Below are positions 10,656-22,054 of a stretch of DNA of 64,000 nt, piece by piece. Every line of letters starts with the position of its first letter. Position 1 is the stretch's first letter. The notes under the pieces are model-generated. The model did not search any database and had not been told where the DNA came from. It saw only the letters and a list, made by a program, of their open reading frames with translations. The stretch is from positions 310,001-374,000 of the forward strand of contig JAODTK010005771.1 in assembly GCA_026419785.1 (NCBI GenBank), read 5' to 3'. The position numbers and the translations under genes were made by a program. Origin of the DNA: Sclerodactyla briareus. Its lineage: Eukaryota > Echinodermata > Holothuroidea > Dendrochirotida > Sclerodactylidae.

Positions 10656-13260
10656 ACACCTAAATATTGGGAGTCTCATAAAGAACAAAAACTGTGATTC
10701 CTTTACATGTTTCTGAACTCAGTTCGAAATTATGAATTCACATTCTTAACATTTACAGAAACTTGGCTAAACGAGTTCTCCCCCATCTTATTTTTTCAGA
10801 TGGAGGGATATAGGTTCATAATATAAACAGAAATGGTGGCGTGGCAGTATTGTCAGGAAGTGATCTCGTTGTTAAAGGAGACATGACATTTGTCAGTATT
10901 TTGATGATAGTGCAGAAGTCCTTTTCATAGAAGTTGAAAATATAATTTAAAGTAAAAATGTTTTATTTAGTTATATATCGACCGCCAGAACGGCATCTTG
11001 GAACCTTCGTTGAAAATACGAACGATTGTTTAGGACAATATGATCTTGAGTGCAAGAAGTATTCCTCACTGGCGATTTTAACATTGATTTATTGAAGATC
11101 GACGAAACGCATGCTGTACAGTCTTTACTTAATATCATGACATATATTCATTTTACCCGCTCATTGATATGCCTACTACCAGGTGGTGGGACCTAAAAAA
11201 TAGTTCATCACTGATTGATATATATTCACCGATTCTCGAGCCCTCCAGGATGGGAGTCATAATTGCAGACGCCTCTGACCACTATCCAATTTTCTGCACG
11301 ACCCAAAGTGGAACAAATTGTGAAATCAAAATTGATATATTTAGGATAATACCAGCCAAAGGAATATAGAACATTTGAAAAAATGATACTGAGGAATATG
11401 GGACTGTCCAGCGTAATGAATGATTTTGACCCAGGGAGAACATACAACAATTTTTCCGCTCTCCTCATTCAAATGTTTTATAAGTGCTGTCCCTATGCTG
11501 AAGTGAAGAAAGTAAAATCAATTATAAGAAGTATTCATGGCTCAGACTGCAATCCATAATTCAATAAATAAAACAAAAAGCTGATTGTATTCTAAACATT
11601 CAGAATCCCCTACACCAACTCGAAGCTGATGTGACACCAAATATAGGAATTTGTTGACCACTGTGCAATTACTAAAGCGCGAAAATTTATTACTTGTATC
11701 TTATACTTTCCGAGAAGATGAAACTAGCAAAATGTTATTGCTGAAGCAGAGAAAAGACAAGAGTACACGCAGGTTACAATCAAACACCAATAATGTCCTA
11801 AATGCATAGCTATTCCATAGAGAACCTTGTAAATCATGTCATGATATTTCAATTATATGAAGACACTTTTACGAGGAATTAACGACTGCAAAAATTGTTT
11901 CCGGTATTCAAATCCGGTGATCCTGAATTGTATTCGAATTATAGACCTATATCGCTTCATACCAGCTTTCCCAAGATATATGAGAGTCGGTCAGGAAGAC
12001 TATAATTCATACTCTTTAAAGCATATTTTACCCAATCAGTAGAATCGTTTCCACTTACATGGCAGCATTGGATCTTGTTGAAAATTTCATCTGCATGAGA
12101 ACAGTCAACATTGCTGGGCCGTTTTCTTGTACGTATCCAAAGCATTTGACATAACCTTTTAATTAGAAAGTATACACGCTTATTGTGTACTTTGTATAGC
12201 GGCGGATTGGTTCAAACGCTACCTACATAGTCGCCCACATTTGTAACGTGTGCTAATATACGATACGTCTGCCCCGACACAGACTCGCGATTTGATCGTG
12301 CCCCAAGGTTTCGATATAGGTCCTTTGCTTTTATCCGATACATTAACGATATATATACTTCTTTCAACAATGCGACAATATTTTTTATTTTGCAATGATC
12401 TACAGTTCTTTTTCAACGCAATAGTCGCCCGGAGACTTTAATTGAAGTTTCACGTGAATTCGAGAATATATCAGATTTGTTATTTCCAAATAAAAACTGG
12501 TCTCTGAATGGAAAAAAAAAAAGGTCTTGATAGGAAAATTTCTGATACAAGTGCATAAAAGTCGATTCATGAGCGTAGAAACAAAAGCTTCTTTCATCTA
12601 GCTTCTGCCAATACAATGATTTTTAGGAATCACACTAAATAAGTCTCTTATATGGAAAAAGCACTAAGAACGTATCAACAAATTTCGAGGTCGAATGGTA
12701 TTATTAATCGCTAAAGACATTCCTACCACGGATATTTCTCCTTATGCTATATAACACACGTGACGCCTCTACTCAGCTATAGCAGCCTACTGTGGGGTAC
12801 TACACATAAATCAACACTTTTCGATGCATATCCATTATAAACAAGAAATGTGCGAGATATCTGTAACGTGCCATTTAGAGACAGGCACTTGGGTATATTT
12901 AGAAGACTCGAAACTTTTTGAAATCATTTTTGACAATTTTTAATCTATATAATCACCAACTTGGGATCCTCCATACTATTCCACCACCATAACGCTCCCG
13001 GATGCTTTCCGCGACCATACCAAGAGAAACACTTCAGAACATGACAATAACACACGCTTATCAGCATCTCGAACGACCCATCTCGTAGGACTGTTCGTGG
13101 GTATTCTCAGATTCGTAGTCATGGATCCATTGTTCCTCTAGCTAATAAGACATTCGTCAACTTTGAACTCTTTTAGAAGGGACTGAAATTCAACCTATTG
13201 CTATCGTATATCTCTACAAACTGAATCGATTTATCATTATAAATACTCGCCTGACCTCTC
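10656..13260 (+). mobile_element. decayed non-LTR retrotransposon (LINE), jockey/CR1-like
   Basis: The parts of a LINE ORF2 appear in order across many frames. HLNIGSLIKNKN (about 10656) and FTETWLNE (about 10755) mark the start of an AP-type endonuclease. TGDFNIDLLKID (about 11068) and SSLIDIYSP followed by SDHYPIF (about 11274-11294) mark its end. The reverse transcriptase follows as VFKSGDPELYSNYRPIS with FPKIYE (about 11901-11984), AVFLYVSKAFD (about 12119), WFKRYLHSR (about 12210) and VPQGFDIGPLL (about 12298). The catalytic Y/F-x-D-D block is not clearly readable. A C-terminal stretch near 13080-13190 resembles the end of such proteins. It is full of stops and frameshifts and is certainly inactive as written. 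Clade placement is from motif style only. Confidence 0.87.
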
Positions 13261-13357
13261 CCTTGCCCCCACTGAACTTGTAAAATCCTAATACTTTCTT
13301 CCGAGCTTTTGTCTGTTTTTTTCCGTTTTCTTCAGCCCAAACAATGAAATATGGTTT

Positions 13358-13440
13358 ACGTGTGCGGGTGGGTGTGGTTGTGTGTGTGCGCGCGCGCGTG
13401 TGTGTGTTTTGTGTGTGTTAAGGTGTGTGTGTGTGTTTTC
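13358..13440. repeat. (TG)n microsatellite
   Basis: An interrupted TG-dinucleotide tract includes a CGCGCGCG segment. It produces spurious open frames on both strands. Confidence 0.95.
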
Positions 13441-15090
13441 TGTAACCAGTGTGTAGATGTGATCATACATCGTGTGAATAAGTTGTGTTGTTCATATGTG
13501 AGTGGAGTTAAATTATTATATTGTAATGAGTTTTATAACATGATTTATTGAACCAAAGGCACCAGACTAGAAATGTATCTCCCTACTTCTGTTCCTCTAC
13601 TTCCTCTATTTGTTCTTTAAACAAAGGACATTCATATATATTTAAGTAGGTTTATTCCTCAGTTTTCCGATTATTACACTGGGTCTGTTAACAAGGTAAT
13701 TACGAGGTGGAGTAGAACATAAACTTGAACTTGGAACTCTGTAAAAACTGAAAATGCCGGCGCCCCTGGCCTTGATAACGCGACAACCTATAGACAACTG
13801 CAATTCTTCGCAAGCTGGTCTCCCCTCCCCACCCTGACCATATATATAGAGTATTTACTTGCACGCATCTTTACGTGTCCTGAAATACACCGTTCCCCGT
13901 CTGTTGGATCTCTACAGCTGGCTCCCAGCTTGGCACACGTGTACTCTTAAGTACTGTTTTTTTTTTCGTTTTTTTTTTTCGTTCAGGGCTCTTTACAACT
14001 ATCCAACAACCCACATAGGTCCATGTCCCGTAGCCAATTTATGGATCATACCCCTCTCCTTTTCCCCCCCCCCTTTACCATCCGCATAGTTCTCATGATC
14101 GGTAATGGGTAAACCATTGACATACATAGAGCTCACGGGTGAGGCCACACCAACCAATTTCCTCATTCGTGTTTTACGGAGGATCCAATTCCATGTCTCA
14201 AGTTGGGAGCTGACGCTCCTCTCTGGCGAGGTAGGTTCCCCCTGCCCCCTCCGGCTCGCGGACGCCCATGCCTATAGCCCTAATATACGGAATATCAGAC
14301 ATGAAGACGACTCCAATACTGGTTAATTTGTAGGAATTGGTTATTTCGTATACCTATGCATTTATGCGAAACGAATAATAATACGAGCGTCCAACCCTAG
14401 TACTGCCAATAACCCCAACCTTACTTTTAACAGTGTAATTCTTGCTACACGAAGAACGGTTGAGAGGGCTTTGAATGGGAGCAACGCGAAGAGTTGGTGT
14501 GTCAACGCCGCTCCTGAAACGTCATTATGATCCTACACCAGTGGTGCAGGGAGACAAAATGTATATACAAAGGTGATCATCTTTGCAGGATTTCTCACCA
14601 GTTGTGAATTCTTCTTGTTCACAACACAATTACTAGCAGTTTAAACCCATCCGGCATCTCACCACCTTATCACCTTAATTAATAATGTATTTCATAGGTA
14701 GAGCGCTTCAAGTGGGAGCCACGGGGGAAATGGGGAGAAAAGGTTGGGAACCCTGAGCTACACAATTCAACAATGCATATAATATCACTATGTATTCGGA
14801 TGCTGTAATTTCAGATCGCAGATTGCAGTTTTGTCTTTGTTTTTCTTTGTTCATTATTCGCAGACAGGATTTATACACTGTGTGAACAAGTTCTATACTT
14901 ACTGTTTTCTGAAGAAAAACCTGCCCCGACTGGCATAGGCCCATGCTACGCGGTGTGTGGTACGAGCCTTTCATTATTAGGCCCAACAGATCGTGCTTCC
15001 CCTGAGGGTGGGTCTAGTGAGCACGCCATCTCCGCGAAATATACTTGGTTACCGCATCGCACTTTTTGTTATATTGTTTTGGGGCAGTAT
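13441..15090. other. no recognisable gene
   Basis: There are two T-rich runs near 13955-13980 and a C run near 14065. The open frames at 13859-14326 (+) and 14708-14986 (-) have no recognisable motif. Confidence 0.45.
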
Positions 15091-15099
15091 CTGTACCTC

Positions 15100-15174
15100 A
15101 ATGCTGAAAACCTCCCTATTCGCTGTACTCGTATTGTGCACTACCACTGCTACTTTTTGCCAACGAATGTTCTA
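15100..15174 (+). other. possible signal-peptide-like coding segment
   Basis: The frame reads MLKTSLFAVLVLCTTTATFC followed by QRMF and TAA. It has a lysine, a hydrophobic core and an A-x-x-C/Q-like end, as in a secretory signal peptide. A donor-like GTGAGTAT follows the stop immediately, so it could be a first coding exon if the reading frame is off by one base in the assembly. No downstream exon was found. This is speculative. Confidence 0.15.
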
Positions 15175-15175
15175 A

Positions 15176-16790
15176 GTGAGTATTTATCATCTGAATCGTA
15201 TATGTTTTGCAATATTCATTTCCGATGGCCTGAATGGATATCGTCTGCCACTATTTTCAGATCTTTCCATAAAATTATCACATCCTCATACCCGCCTTAA
15301 ATATTCATCGACGCCGTATTTCCGCCAAGGGTTACTTACCCACCATCGCTACTCTTGCCGTCCATAATGATATGCGTGTTGAGCAACATAAATATCCAAA
15401 TAACACTTAAACGTTGAATCGAATGATTAGACGCACATGACAACTGATATCCGGCTAATCTTGGGGTGTTAGACATAACCGAGAATGTTATCCTGCGCGT
15501 TTTTTTTTTTTTTCAATCTAATATCGGATAAATTGCAAACACTGTCGCACTAATTATATGTATTTGCTTTCAGATCATACACTTATAGCCTTATACCACC
15601 AAGAGGATAATCAACTTTGTCAGCGGGGGTGGGTGGGGGGGGTAGTTTTTTTCCTAGAAAGGTTGGGGGTCACGGCCCTTCCGACCCCAAATGATTGCGC
15701 CTTTGTTACGATAGCGACATCTATACTTGCCTGAATTTCGAGTTATCCCACTTTTTAAATATGAACATAGTCTCTATTACTGTGTTTTTTTTTCTTTCTT
15801 GTCGCAATGCTATTTAGCATTAGGGTAGTCCTTCCTGGTATTATTGTCGATGCGGACTTGCGCGACTGGGGTAGGTTGAACTCACTGTCCCAAGTGACTA
15901 TAGTAAGACTGTAGAACATATGCGTGATGCGTGCCTTATAAGGATACCTTCAGGTATTAACAGGTACGTTATCTATTCATGCCTCGTGGGTCTTCAATAG
16001 AAATCAGATGCCTACCCTTCAACCGCTTACCCCGATTACGACAAATCGGGCGGAAAAGGGGGTGCGGCTGACAGTTGGCGTAGCAATGATTGTGGCGGCA
16101 GATTGGCTTTTCCCGAAGTCCAAAATTTATATAAAAAGCCTCAAAAATGCTGAAACCTAGAATCGGCAACCCAGCGGTAACGCCCTATACGTGGCATTGA
16201 CGCTGCTGTATAGAATATGGAAATAAACGAAACTATGCAACACGTCAGTTTTTTGTAAACTTCGCATGTTTACGTGCGGGGTAAGTACAATCGACCTTCG
16301 GCATCAGCGCCTACCTATATGAGCCTAGAAAGCCAAAATGTCCCCCATCCCGTGTTGGACAGCGATCGCACTGCTTGTCGCGTGTGTTATACTACATGTA
16401 CACATATGACACTCTCACATCCAGGTTACCCACCATATTTGTCTCCAGCGCTTTCCTTCACTCAATAGTTTATAACAACACAATCTGATTTGCTTACACG
16501 ATGTTTACACACCCACATGCAATGGGCTTGTTGTTCAGTGTAGCCGCACGATACATTTTTCTCCACAAATAGTTACAAATGTAGGGCGGCCCCTTCCTCT
16601 CCATGCAGTTACCAGAATAGCTCATGACTAAAAAATAATAGGCCAAGTTCAAGTTATCACAGGTCTGTTCTGCGTCGCTAAACTCGCAGAAGTGAGCTCA
16701 GTGGAGACCAACCATGCTAGAGGCACAGATCACTGAGATCCACCTATAATAGTAGATTATTATCTGCAATGCGTAATATATATCATCCAC
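15176..16790. other. no recognisable gene
   Basis: The stretch contains T-rich runs near 15501 and 15787 and a G-rich patch near 15625-15645. No domain or repeat family is recognised. Confidence 0.45.
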
Positions 16791-16797
16791 CGCACTC

Positions 16798-17000
16798 AGA
16801 ATATTAGGGTTTTTATTATTAGGGGTGTAGCCGCCGCCACCCACCCACAACCGCCGCCGCCAACCCCCCCCCGCCGCCAAAGGGCGAGAGGCAGGAGGGG
16901 GAAAAAACAAAAGAGGGGGGGGGGGGGAAAAGGGGGGAAGGATCGAGGGACAAGCCAGATACACTGATGACACAGGGGGGGGGGAGAAAAGGGGAGACAC
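16798..17000. repeat. GCC-rich dispersed repeat end plus purine-rich G tract
   Basis: GGGGTGTAGCCGCCGCCACC at about 16822 is followed by CCGCCGCCGCC and C runs, then a G/A-rich tract with two long G runs (about 16914-16928 and 16975-16984). The reverse complement of 16801-16866 resembles 45021-45080, including GGCGGCTACACCCC and an A-rich continuation. The proline-rich minus-strand frame here is low complexity, not a gene. Confidence 0.65.
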
Positions 17001-17029
17001 CCGGGGGCCGCCCGAAACCTTAGGCGTTA

Positions 17030-17330
17030 GCGCAGTACTCTTAACGCTTTAAACGATTGATCTGAAACTTGGTACACATTCCGCCACCCAGTGAAAATCT
17101 CGGATGAGTTCGAAAGTGGGGGGGCATCACTTCAGTATGCGCCCCTATTTTTTTACACAAAAATTATTGAGTGTTCATTCGATTTCCACGAAACGTGGTG
17201 GGTGGGGACAAAGTTGGTTCCGAATAACGTGGCGGTATTTTCAGGTCACCAGAGGTCACAGTTCTAATTTTTTTCACAACCTGTGCAGATTTGAACAAGT
17301 TTTGGTGGCAATGTAGACTAGGTTAGTCCA
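17030..17330 (+). repeat. relic of the 6.4-kb tandem-array family
   Basis: It contains TGATCTGAAACTTGGTACAC, then a TTCAGGTCACCAGAGGTCAC stretch and a fixed order of short motifs seen in the arrays at 6375 and 25890. Only one unit-equivalent is present and it is strongly diverged. Confidence 0.55.
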
Positions 17331-18334
17331 AACAACATGATCTTAGTCTCTGACCAAAATGGTCTTTGTGGGGTGTAGATACTTCTTCCCAATGATGCTT
17401 AAAAAACGCGGGGATACACACGTGGGCGGATTACCCGACACACATGTCTAATTAAGACTTGGAGTGAATGAGCGAGATAATTTCAGCAGCTAAAAACCAT
17501 ACTTTAATGAATGCCTATGAAGGTACTGTGTTAAATTGGTTGTACCTATCCGAAGAATTTCTTCAATAGCTGTGATGTTAGTTTGGGACACAACCTCCTT
17601 AGGTTATCGGGTGAATGATTCAAAACAAAGCTATTGGGGATATGTGCCTACGCTGAATTCCGCATGTGCGTGTGGGCCGCAAGTCGGGAGTCCAGCCGGT
17701 CCCGTAGGGCTACACTGAAACAAAACCTTACATTGGCTGTGTGCAATCTTTCGGTTAGGATCTATTTGGGGATTGTTTTTGGTAGGATATGTGCAGTTCG
17801 CCTACAAGGTTGGAAGAGACTGCAGGTGACCGTGCAAGGACTGCCTACAATAAGAAAATCGCACAACAGAACTTCATTCTGTTTCTTTCGTCAACACACT
17901 TGATTCTAGGAGGCAGAGAAAAATCTACAGCAGTCTGCAAAGGTCAGTCCAAAAATGAGGAATTTCTCTACCTTCAACACACTCTACAGTTGCATCACCA
18001 TCTGCAGACTGCAGCTTAGAGCACCCGTTATGTGTGTGTCCGTAAGACGTACTGTGCACAGCTACTCAGTGGAAGGACTGTCACAGAGCTGCGTTAATTC
18101 CAGCTTCCCAGTATGCCTCCACTGACACACATTCCTTTTTTTCGCAATCATGGTGGTGAAAAAACAACTATGGTGCACGTTTCTTAGATCTCCCCCAACC
18201 TAAAAAATAAACTAGACAAGTACAGGCCTGTTAACCGCCGACCTTGTATATCCCGCAGAGATTTCCATTGTGGATCTCATTCAGAGAAAGCACATTAAAT
18301 CCTGTCCACGCTTAGTCGCATGAATTACTCACAT
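17331..18334. other. no recognisable gene
   Basis: Two overlapping short plus-strand frames (17634-17903 and 17789-18019) have no recognised domain. Nothing else is seen. Confidence 0.45.
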
Positions 18335-18425
18335 CCGACCTTCTGTGACCTTGAAATGGACTAATAACATTCCACACCCACCGAGCTTTGTTCAATCGTC
18401 ATCGACAAACTCGGCAGACGTGCAT
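18335..18425 (+). repeat. dispersed repeat with GACCTTGAAATGGAC core
   Basis: TGTGACCTTGAAATGGAC is followed by CATTCCACACCCACCGAGCT and TTTGTTCAA. The same ordered motifs recur at about 36150-36390 and 44480-44880, where they form short tandem series. Confidence 0.6.
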
Positions 18426-18885
18426 CACGCTCACTTTCAGATCATCGGATTCAAGTGTAAAGTTTCCGGCGTGGAGACGGCGTCGGACCCAACCCCTTAA
18501 ACCATGATACACCGAAAACTTACAGTGTTGCGGGGATGATGATCCTAACCTGATACCATCATTCATAGCCAGATTGCCCGAATATGCCCTTTACATGGCT
18601 CCAACATGGGCCTGACGCAAGCGTCCGACAGCCGGGCGATGTTCCCTCCAAAAAAAAGTTCTATAGAATTCTAAAGAAGTGTTTTTGAATTCAATAGGCC
18701 TCTATAGAAAATATAATTTCCTATAACTTAACCCATATTTTTTTTTTGAATCCATACTTCATAGATTTCTATAAAACATTTTCTATTAACGTTATAAGCA
18801 TTAGTCACTCTATAGAGTTCTATAATTTTTTTCAGAACTCCATAGACCTCCATAGACCTCTATAGAATCTGAAACTCTGATGCCA

Positions 18886-18955
18886 TTGATAATAATATAA
18901 TAATAATATATAAATAATAATAATAATCATAATGAATAAGAATATAATAATAATC

Positions 18956-18991
<36 letters not shown>
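18886..18991. repeat. (AAT)n microsatellite
   Basis: A run of ATA/AAT trinucleotides with interruptions lies just inside the left subterminal array of the composite element. Confidence 0.95.
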
Positions 18992-20117
18992 TAATACGTA
19001 TATTTTTGCAGTTGCAGTGAAACTAGGCTGAAATTTGTGTTGGCTGCTAGTCCAAAGGCGCTCTGTGTCTTCTGGCTATTTCCGCAATTGTTTGCCGCTC
19101 ACATACGTCACAATAACCTGTTATTAATATCTTCAATTAACTGGGGTAACAATCACTTGTTATCAATGAACGTACCCAATTCCACGTTCCTCCTCGTCTC
19201 TCGACACCTCAACTTTAAGTGGAGGAGTCAAGCTGTTGCACTGCTCAGCTGGGTGACGACAATTTGGACCTTGACCATGATGCGAAAGGTTGGGAGGATA
19301 GTTTGGCAAGATACGTATCAGCAGTTATATCCCCACATCTTTTCACACCCTCATAATGAGTTGCCAGGCAGGTCTGGCCTACAATCATTGCCACGTTTCC
19401 CGCCAATGCCGTCACCCCAACGTTCTCCACTCTTTACAGCTGCGCCCGCCTGCCAACTGGTACTTTGTTTTATTTTGGTATATCTACGGAACCCCCCCCC
19501 CCCCCCCCCCCGCATTTAGCCCTTTCAGAATTATACCTTCCATGCTAACTTTCAACAAAGAGAGATTTAGATATTGGACAAGAGGCCTGTGGTCTCTTTG
19601 TAGGTCTCTACTGTTTTGTTAGCTTTCCCGAAAAACTTACATTTAATGCCTACTGCATAAGAATGCAAATAGAGAATTGATTTAACTTATACCCAGCTTT
19701 CATTAAAAAAAAAATTTCTTTGGAATTAGTTTAGTAAGTGAGGAGGGTCAGGAAGACAAAGTCCTCATGAACGACCATGGAACCACAACCAAGAAGCCCA
19801 CTAAGGCTCATCTAGGACCCTGGCCGTATTGATCGTGGATAAGCACCGACGATAACTCGCAATTCTCTTCTCGACTAGTGCTCAGATGACCCTGGAGGAG
19901 CGGAATTTCAAGTTCAACATGCGGCTCACAGCCGACAGACAAACGTATTGCAATATCCCGTAACAATCCAGTACCCCAGAAAACCCACTGCACCGGCGGA
20001 TAAACCAGATGAATTCCACATACATATTTAATCAATCAATCAAACAAATCACAAACTTGACCAAGACATTTGTGATTTATTTGTGACAGGACCTAATTCA
20101 AATGAGCGTGGCATTTA

Positions 20118-20978
20118 ATCTGCGTTCATGCACGCGGGCGGCGGGCGGGCGGAACGGGCGGGCGGGCGTTTGGAAGACTCGTTTCCATGCACGCGGCGGG
20201 CGGGCGGAGCGGTTTCTCGAGTCCCGCACCTCTTCTCACTTTCAGTGTGTATATGCGCTATATAAACGCCGATGTAGCCACTATTATTAATATTTGTTAT
20301 TCTTATTATTATAATGTTATTATTATTAGTGTTGTTGTGTGTCGTTTCGTTGTCGGGTTGTCGTGTCATTGGCAGTGGTTGTTGTTGTCGTCGTTGTTGT
20401 TGTTGTGTCCGTCGTTGTTGTCGTTGTTGTCGTTGTCGTTTTGTAGTTGTGGTCACACCGGACGCATACTAGTGTTTAAACCTAAAGACCGGTTTTTCTT
20501 TTCTGAAAACCGATTGTTCTGAATGACAACGATTACGGCCCACCATTACAACTTCACAATGAATGTTTTGGAGATGTAATTACAAATACTTGACATATCA
20601 TGGTTCTTAAAACAGTAAATGTGTTCAAATAGGTGTCGGCCGTTGAATATCGACACAATCTGTATAAAGTCTCGTCTAGTGTTGACAAACAGTTTTGAAT
20701 GTTGTTTGGAACTTATTCGAACCCAAAAGGTCCCTTACTCTCCATTATCCGGCCAAGCCGGTAAGATTGCAGGGAAATCCCCAAAATTGATTGCGAAATA
20801 CCACGCGACCGCGGGCGGCCGGAAAAAAATCGCTACATGACCAGAGTCGAGGAAACGCCCGCCCGCCCTCCCGCCCCGCCCGTCCGAGTGCATGGAACGG
20901 CTCCATTAAAAATAACGATGAGCGATTTTAGGAGCCCCCCCCCCCGCACCGCGTGCATGGAAACGCGGCTTTAGGCTG
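20118..20978. mobile_element. nested GC-rich inverted-repeat element
   Basis: The outer pair is TGCGTTCATGCACGCGGG on the left (about 20121) and, reverse-complemented, GCGTTTCCATGCACGCGG on the right (about 20950-20970). An inner pair repeats the same motif at about 20180-20225 and 20845-20905, including GGGCGGGCGG and TTTCTCGAGTC-like text. Both ends therefore look doubled. The core has an interrupted GTT/GTC tract (20375-20450) and no transposase. A GCGCTATATAAACGCC phrase near 20254 resembles the SINE tail but is too short to call. Confidence 0.6.
20375..20450. repeat. (GTT/GTC)n trinucleotide tract
   Basis: A trinucleotide tract that gives artificial poly-Gln/Arg frames on the minus strand. 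Confidence 0.9.
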
Positions 20979-22054
20979 TGTAGTTCTGAATGCAGCCATT
21001 TCCCGTCTAAATTGATTTAATTATTCAAGGAACCTTGAATGTGTTTAGTATAATTGAACTAGATTTATAGTTCAAGTTTGTCAATTGGAAATTAGTTTTG
21101 TTTCTATTTGCATATTATTTTTCACATTACATTTAATCCTATTTGAGAGTTTAATGTGTAGCTATAGCCTAACGGAGAATTCAGGTATAGCACATAGGCA
21201 ATAGTACACACAGTTTTGTATGTGCTATATAACTAGGCCAAGTCTGGTGCATTTGTGTATGGTTAGGCCTATTACTGGTATTTGACATGTGAACAATGTG
21301 TATTTAAATTTAATATGCATTAAACCCTTGGCAGGAAAAATGAGAATCAAAAACTTATCTTACCGATATTTTCCCTTGTGTTTGGTCCTGAAAACATTAT
21401 TAGATACGGCTAACAGGCCGAACTTCGCGAAGCTAAGAATTTATTATGCTATTCTATTCGCCTTATAAGTTTATTGTAATTGGCACTGCATAGTTTTATT
21501 TCCGATGCACAGTAAGTAGTAAATATTTGATATTATGTTAGTTTGCCACAGCGCGAGAACCGTCGCGGTGGGGAGAGGGGGAAGAGGGGGTATTCAGTTT
21601 TAACTATTTGCCATAACCGTCAAGGTGAGTATAGCCTGTGTTTATACCAGAATTAGAATAATTCTTCTATAAATTATTTGGTTCTTTAGAACATTCTTTA
21701 GCGATTACTTCGGAGTTTCCATAGAATATAGCCTTTTATAGATTTTCTTTTTTTCTTCATAGATTCCTTCCCATATGCCTAAGAATGCCGTATAGATTTT
21801 CTTAGACTCTTTAGAATTTCGATAAGCTTCTATAGGATATCCTATAGATTTTCTTTAGAATTCTTTAGAAATTCTATAGAGTTTCTATAGAATATCCTAT
21901 AGATTTTCTTTAGAAATTCTTTAGAATTCTTTAGAAAATTCTTCAGAATTCTTTAGAAAATTTATGGAGTTTCTATAGAGGGGCTCTTATAGAAAATTGT
22001 ATAGATCTTCTATAGATTTTTTCAATGGAATTCTATAGAACTTTTTTGTAAGGG

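Larger units (their letters stand above)
18644..22054. mobile_element. composite inverted-repeat element, about 3.4 kb, non-autonomous
   Basis: The left end begins CCCTCCAAAAAAAAGTTCTA and the right end, read on the minus strand, begins CCCTTACAAAAAAGTTCTAT. Both continue into TAGAATTC. Inside each end are arrays of TCTATAGA and TCTAAAGA words (18660-18875 and 21655-22045), giving long imperfect subterminal inverted repeats. No transposase is visible between them. The interior contains an (ATA)n tract, several chance frames and a second GC-rich inverted repeat. I could not find a convincing target-site duplication, so the superfamily is left open. Confidence 0.65.

Noticed and set aside
16698-17000. 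Proline-rich minus-strand protein
   Set aside because: The frame is produced by GCC triplets and long G/C runs.
19037-19519. 160-codon plus-strand frame
   Set aside because: It ends in a poly-proline artefact of a 20-C run and lies inside a non-autonomous inverted-repeat element. No domain is visible.
19748-19790. Match of GGTCAGGAAGACAAAGTCCTC to 36617-36640, perhaps a third sulfotransferase piece
   Set aside because: The similarity is about 40 bp and its translation does not follow HS3ST motifs. At most it is a dispersed repeat.
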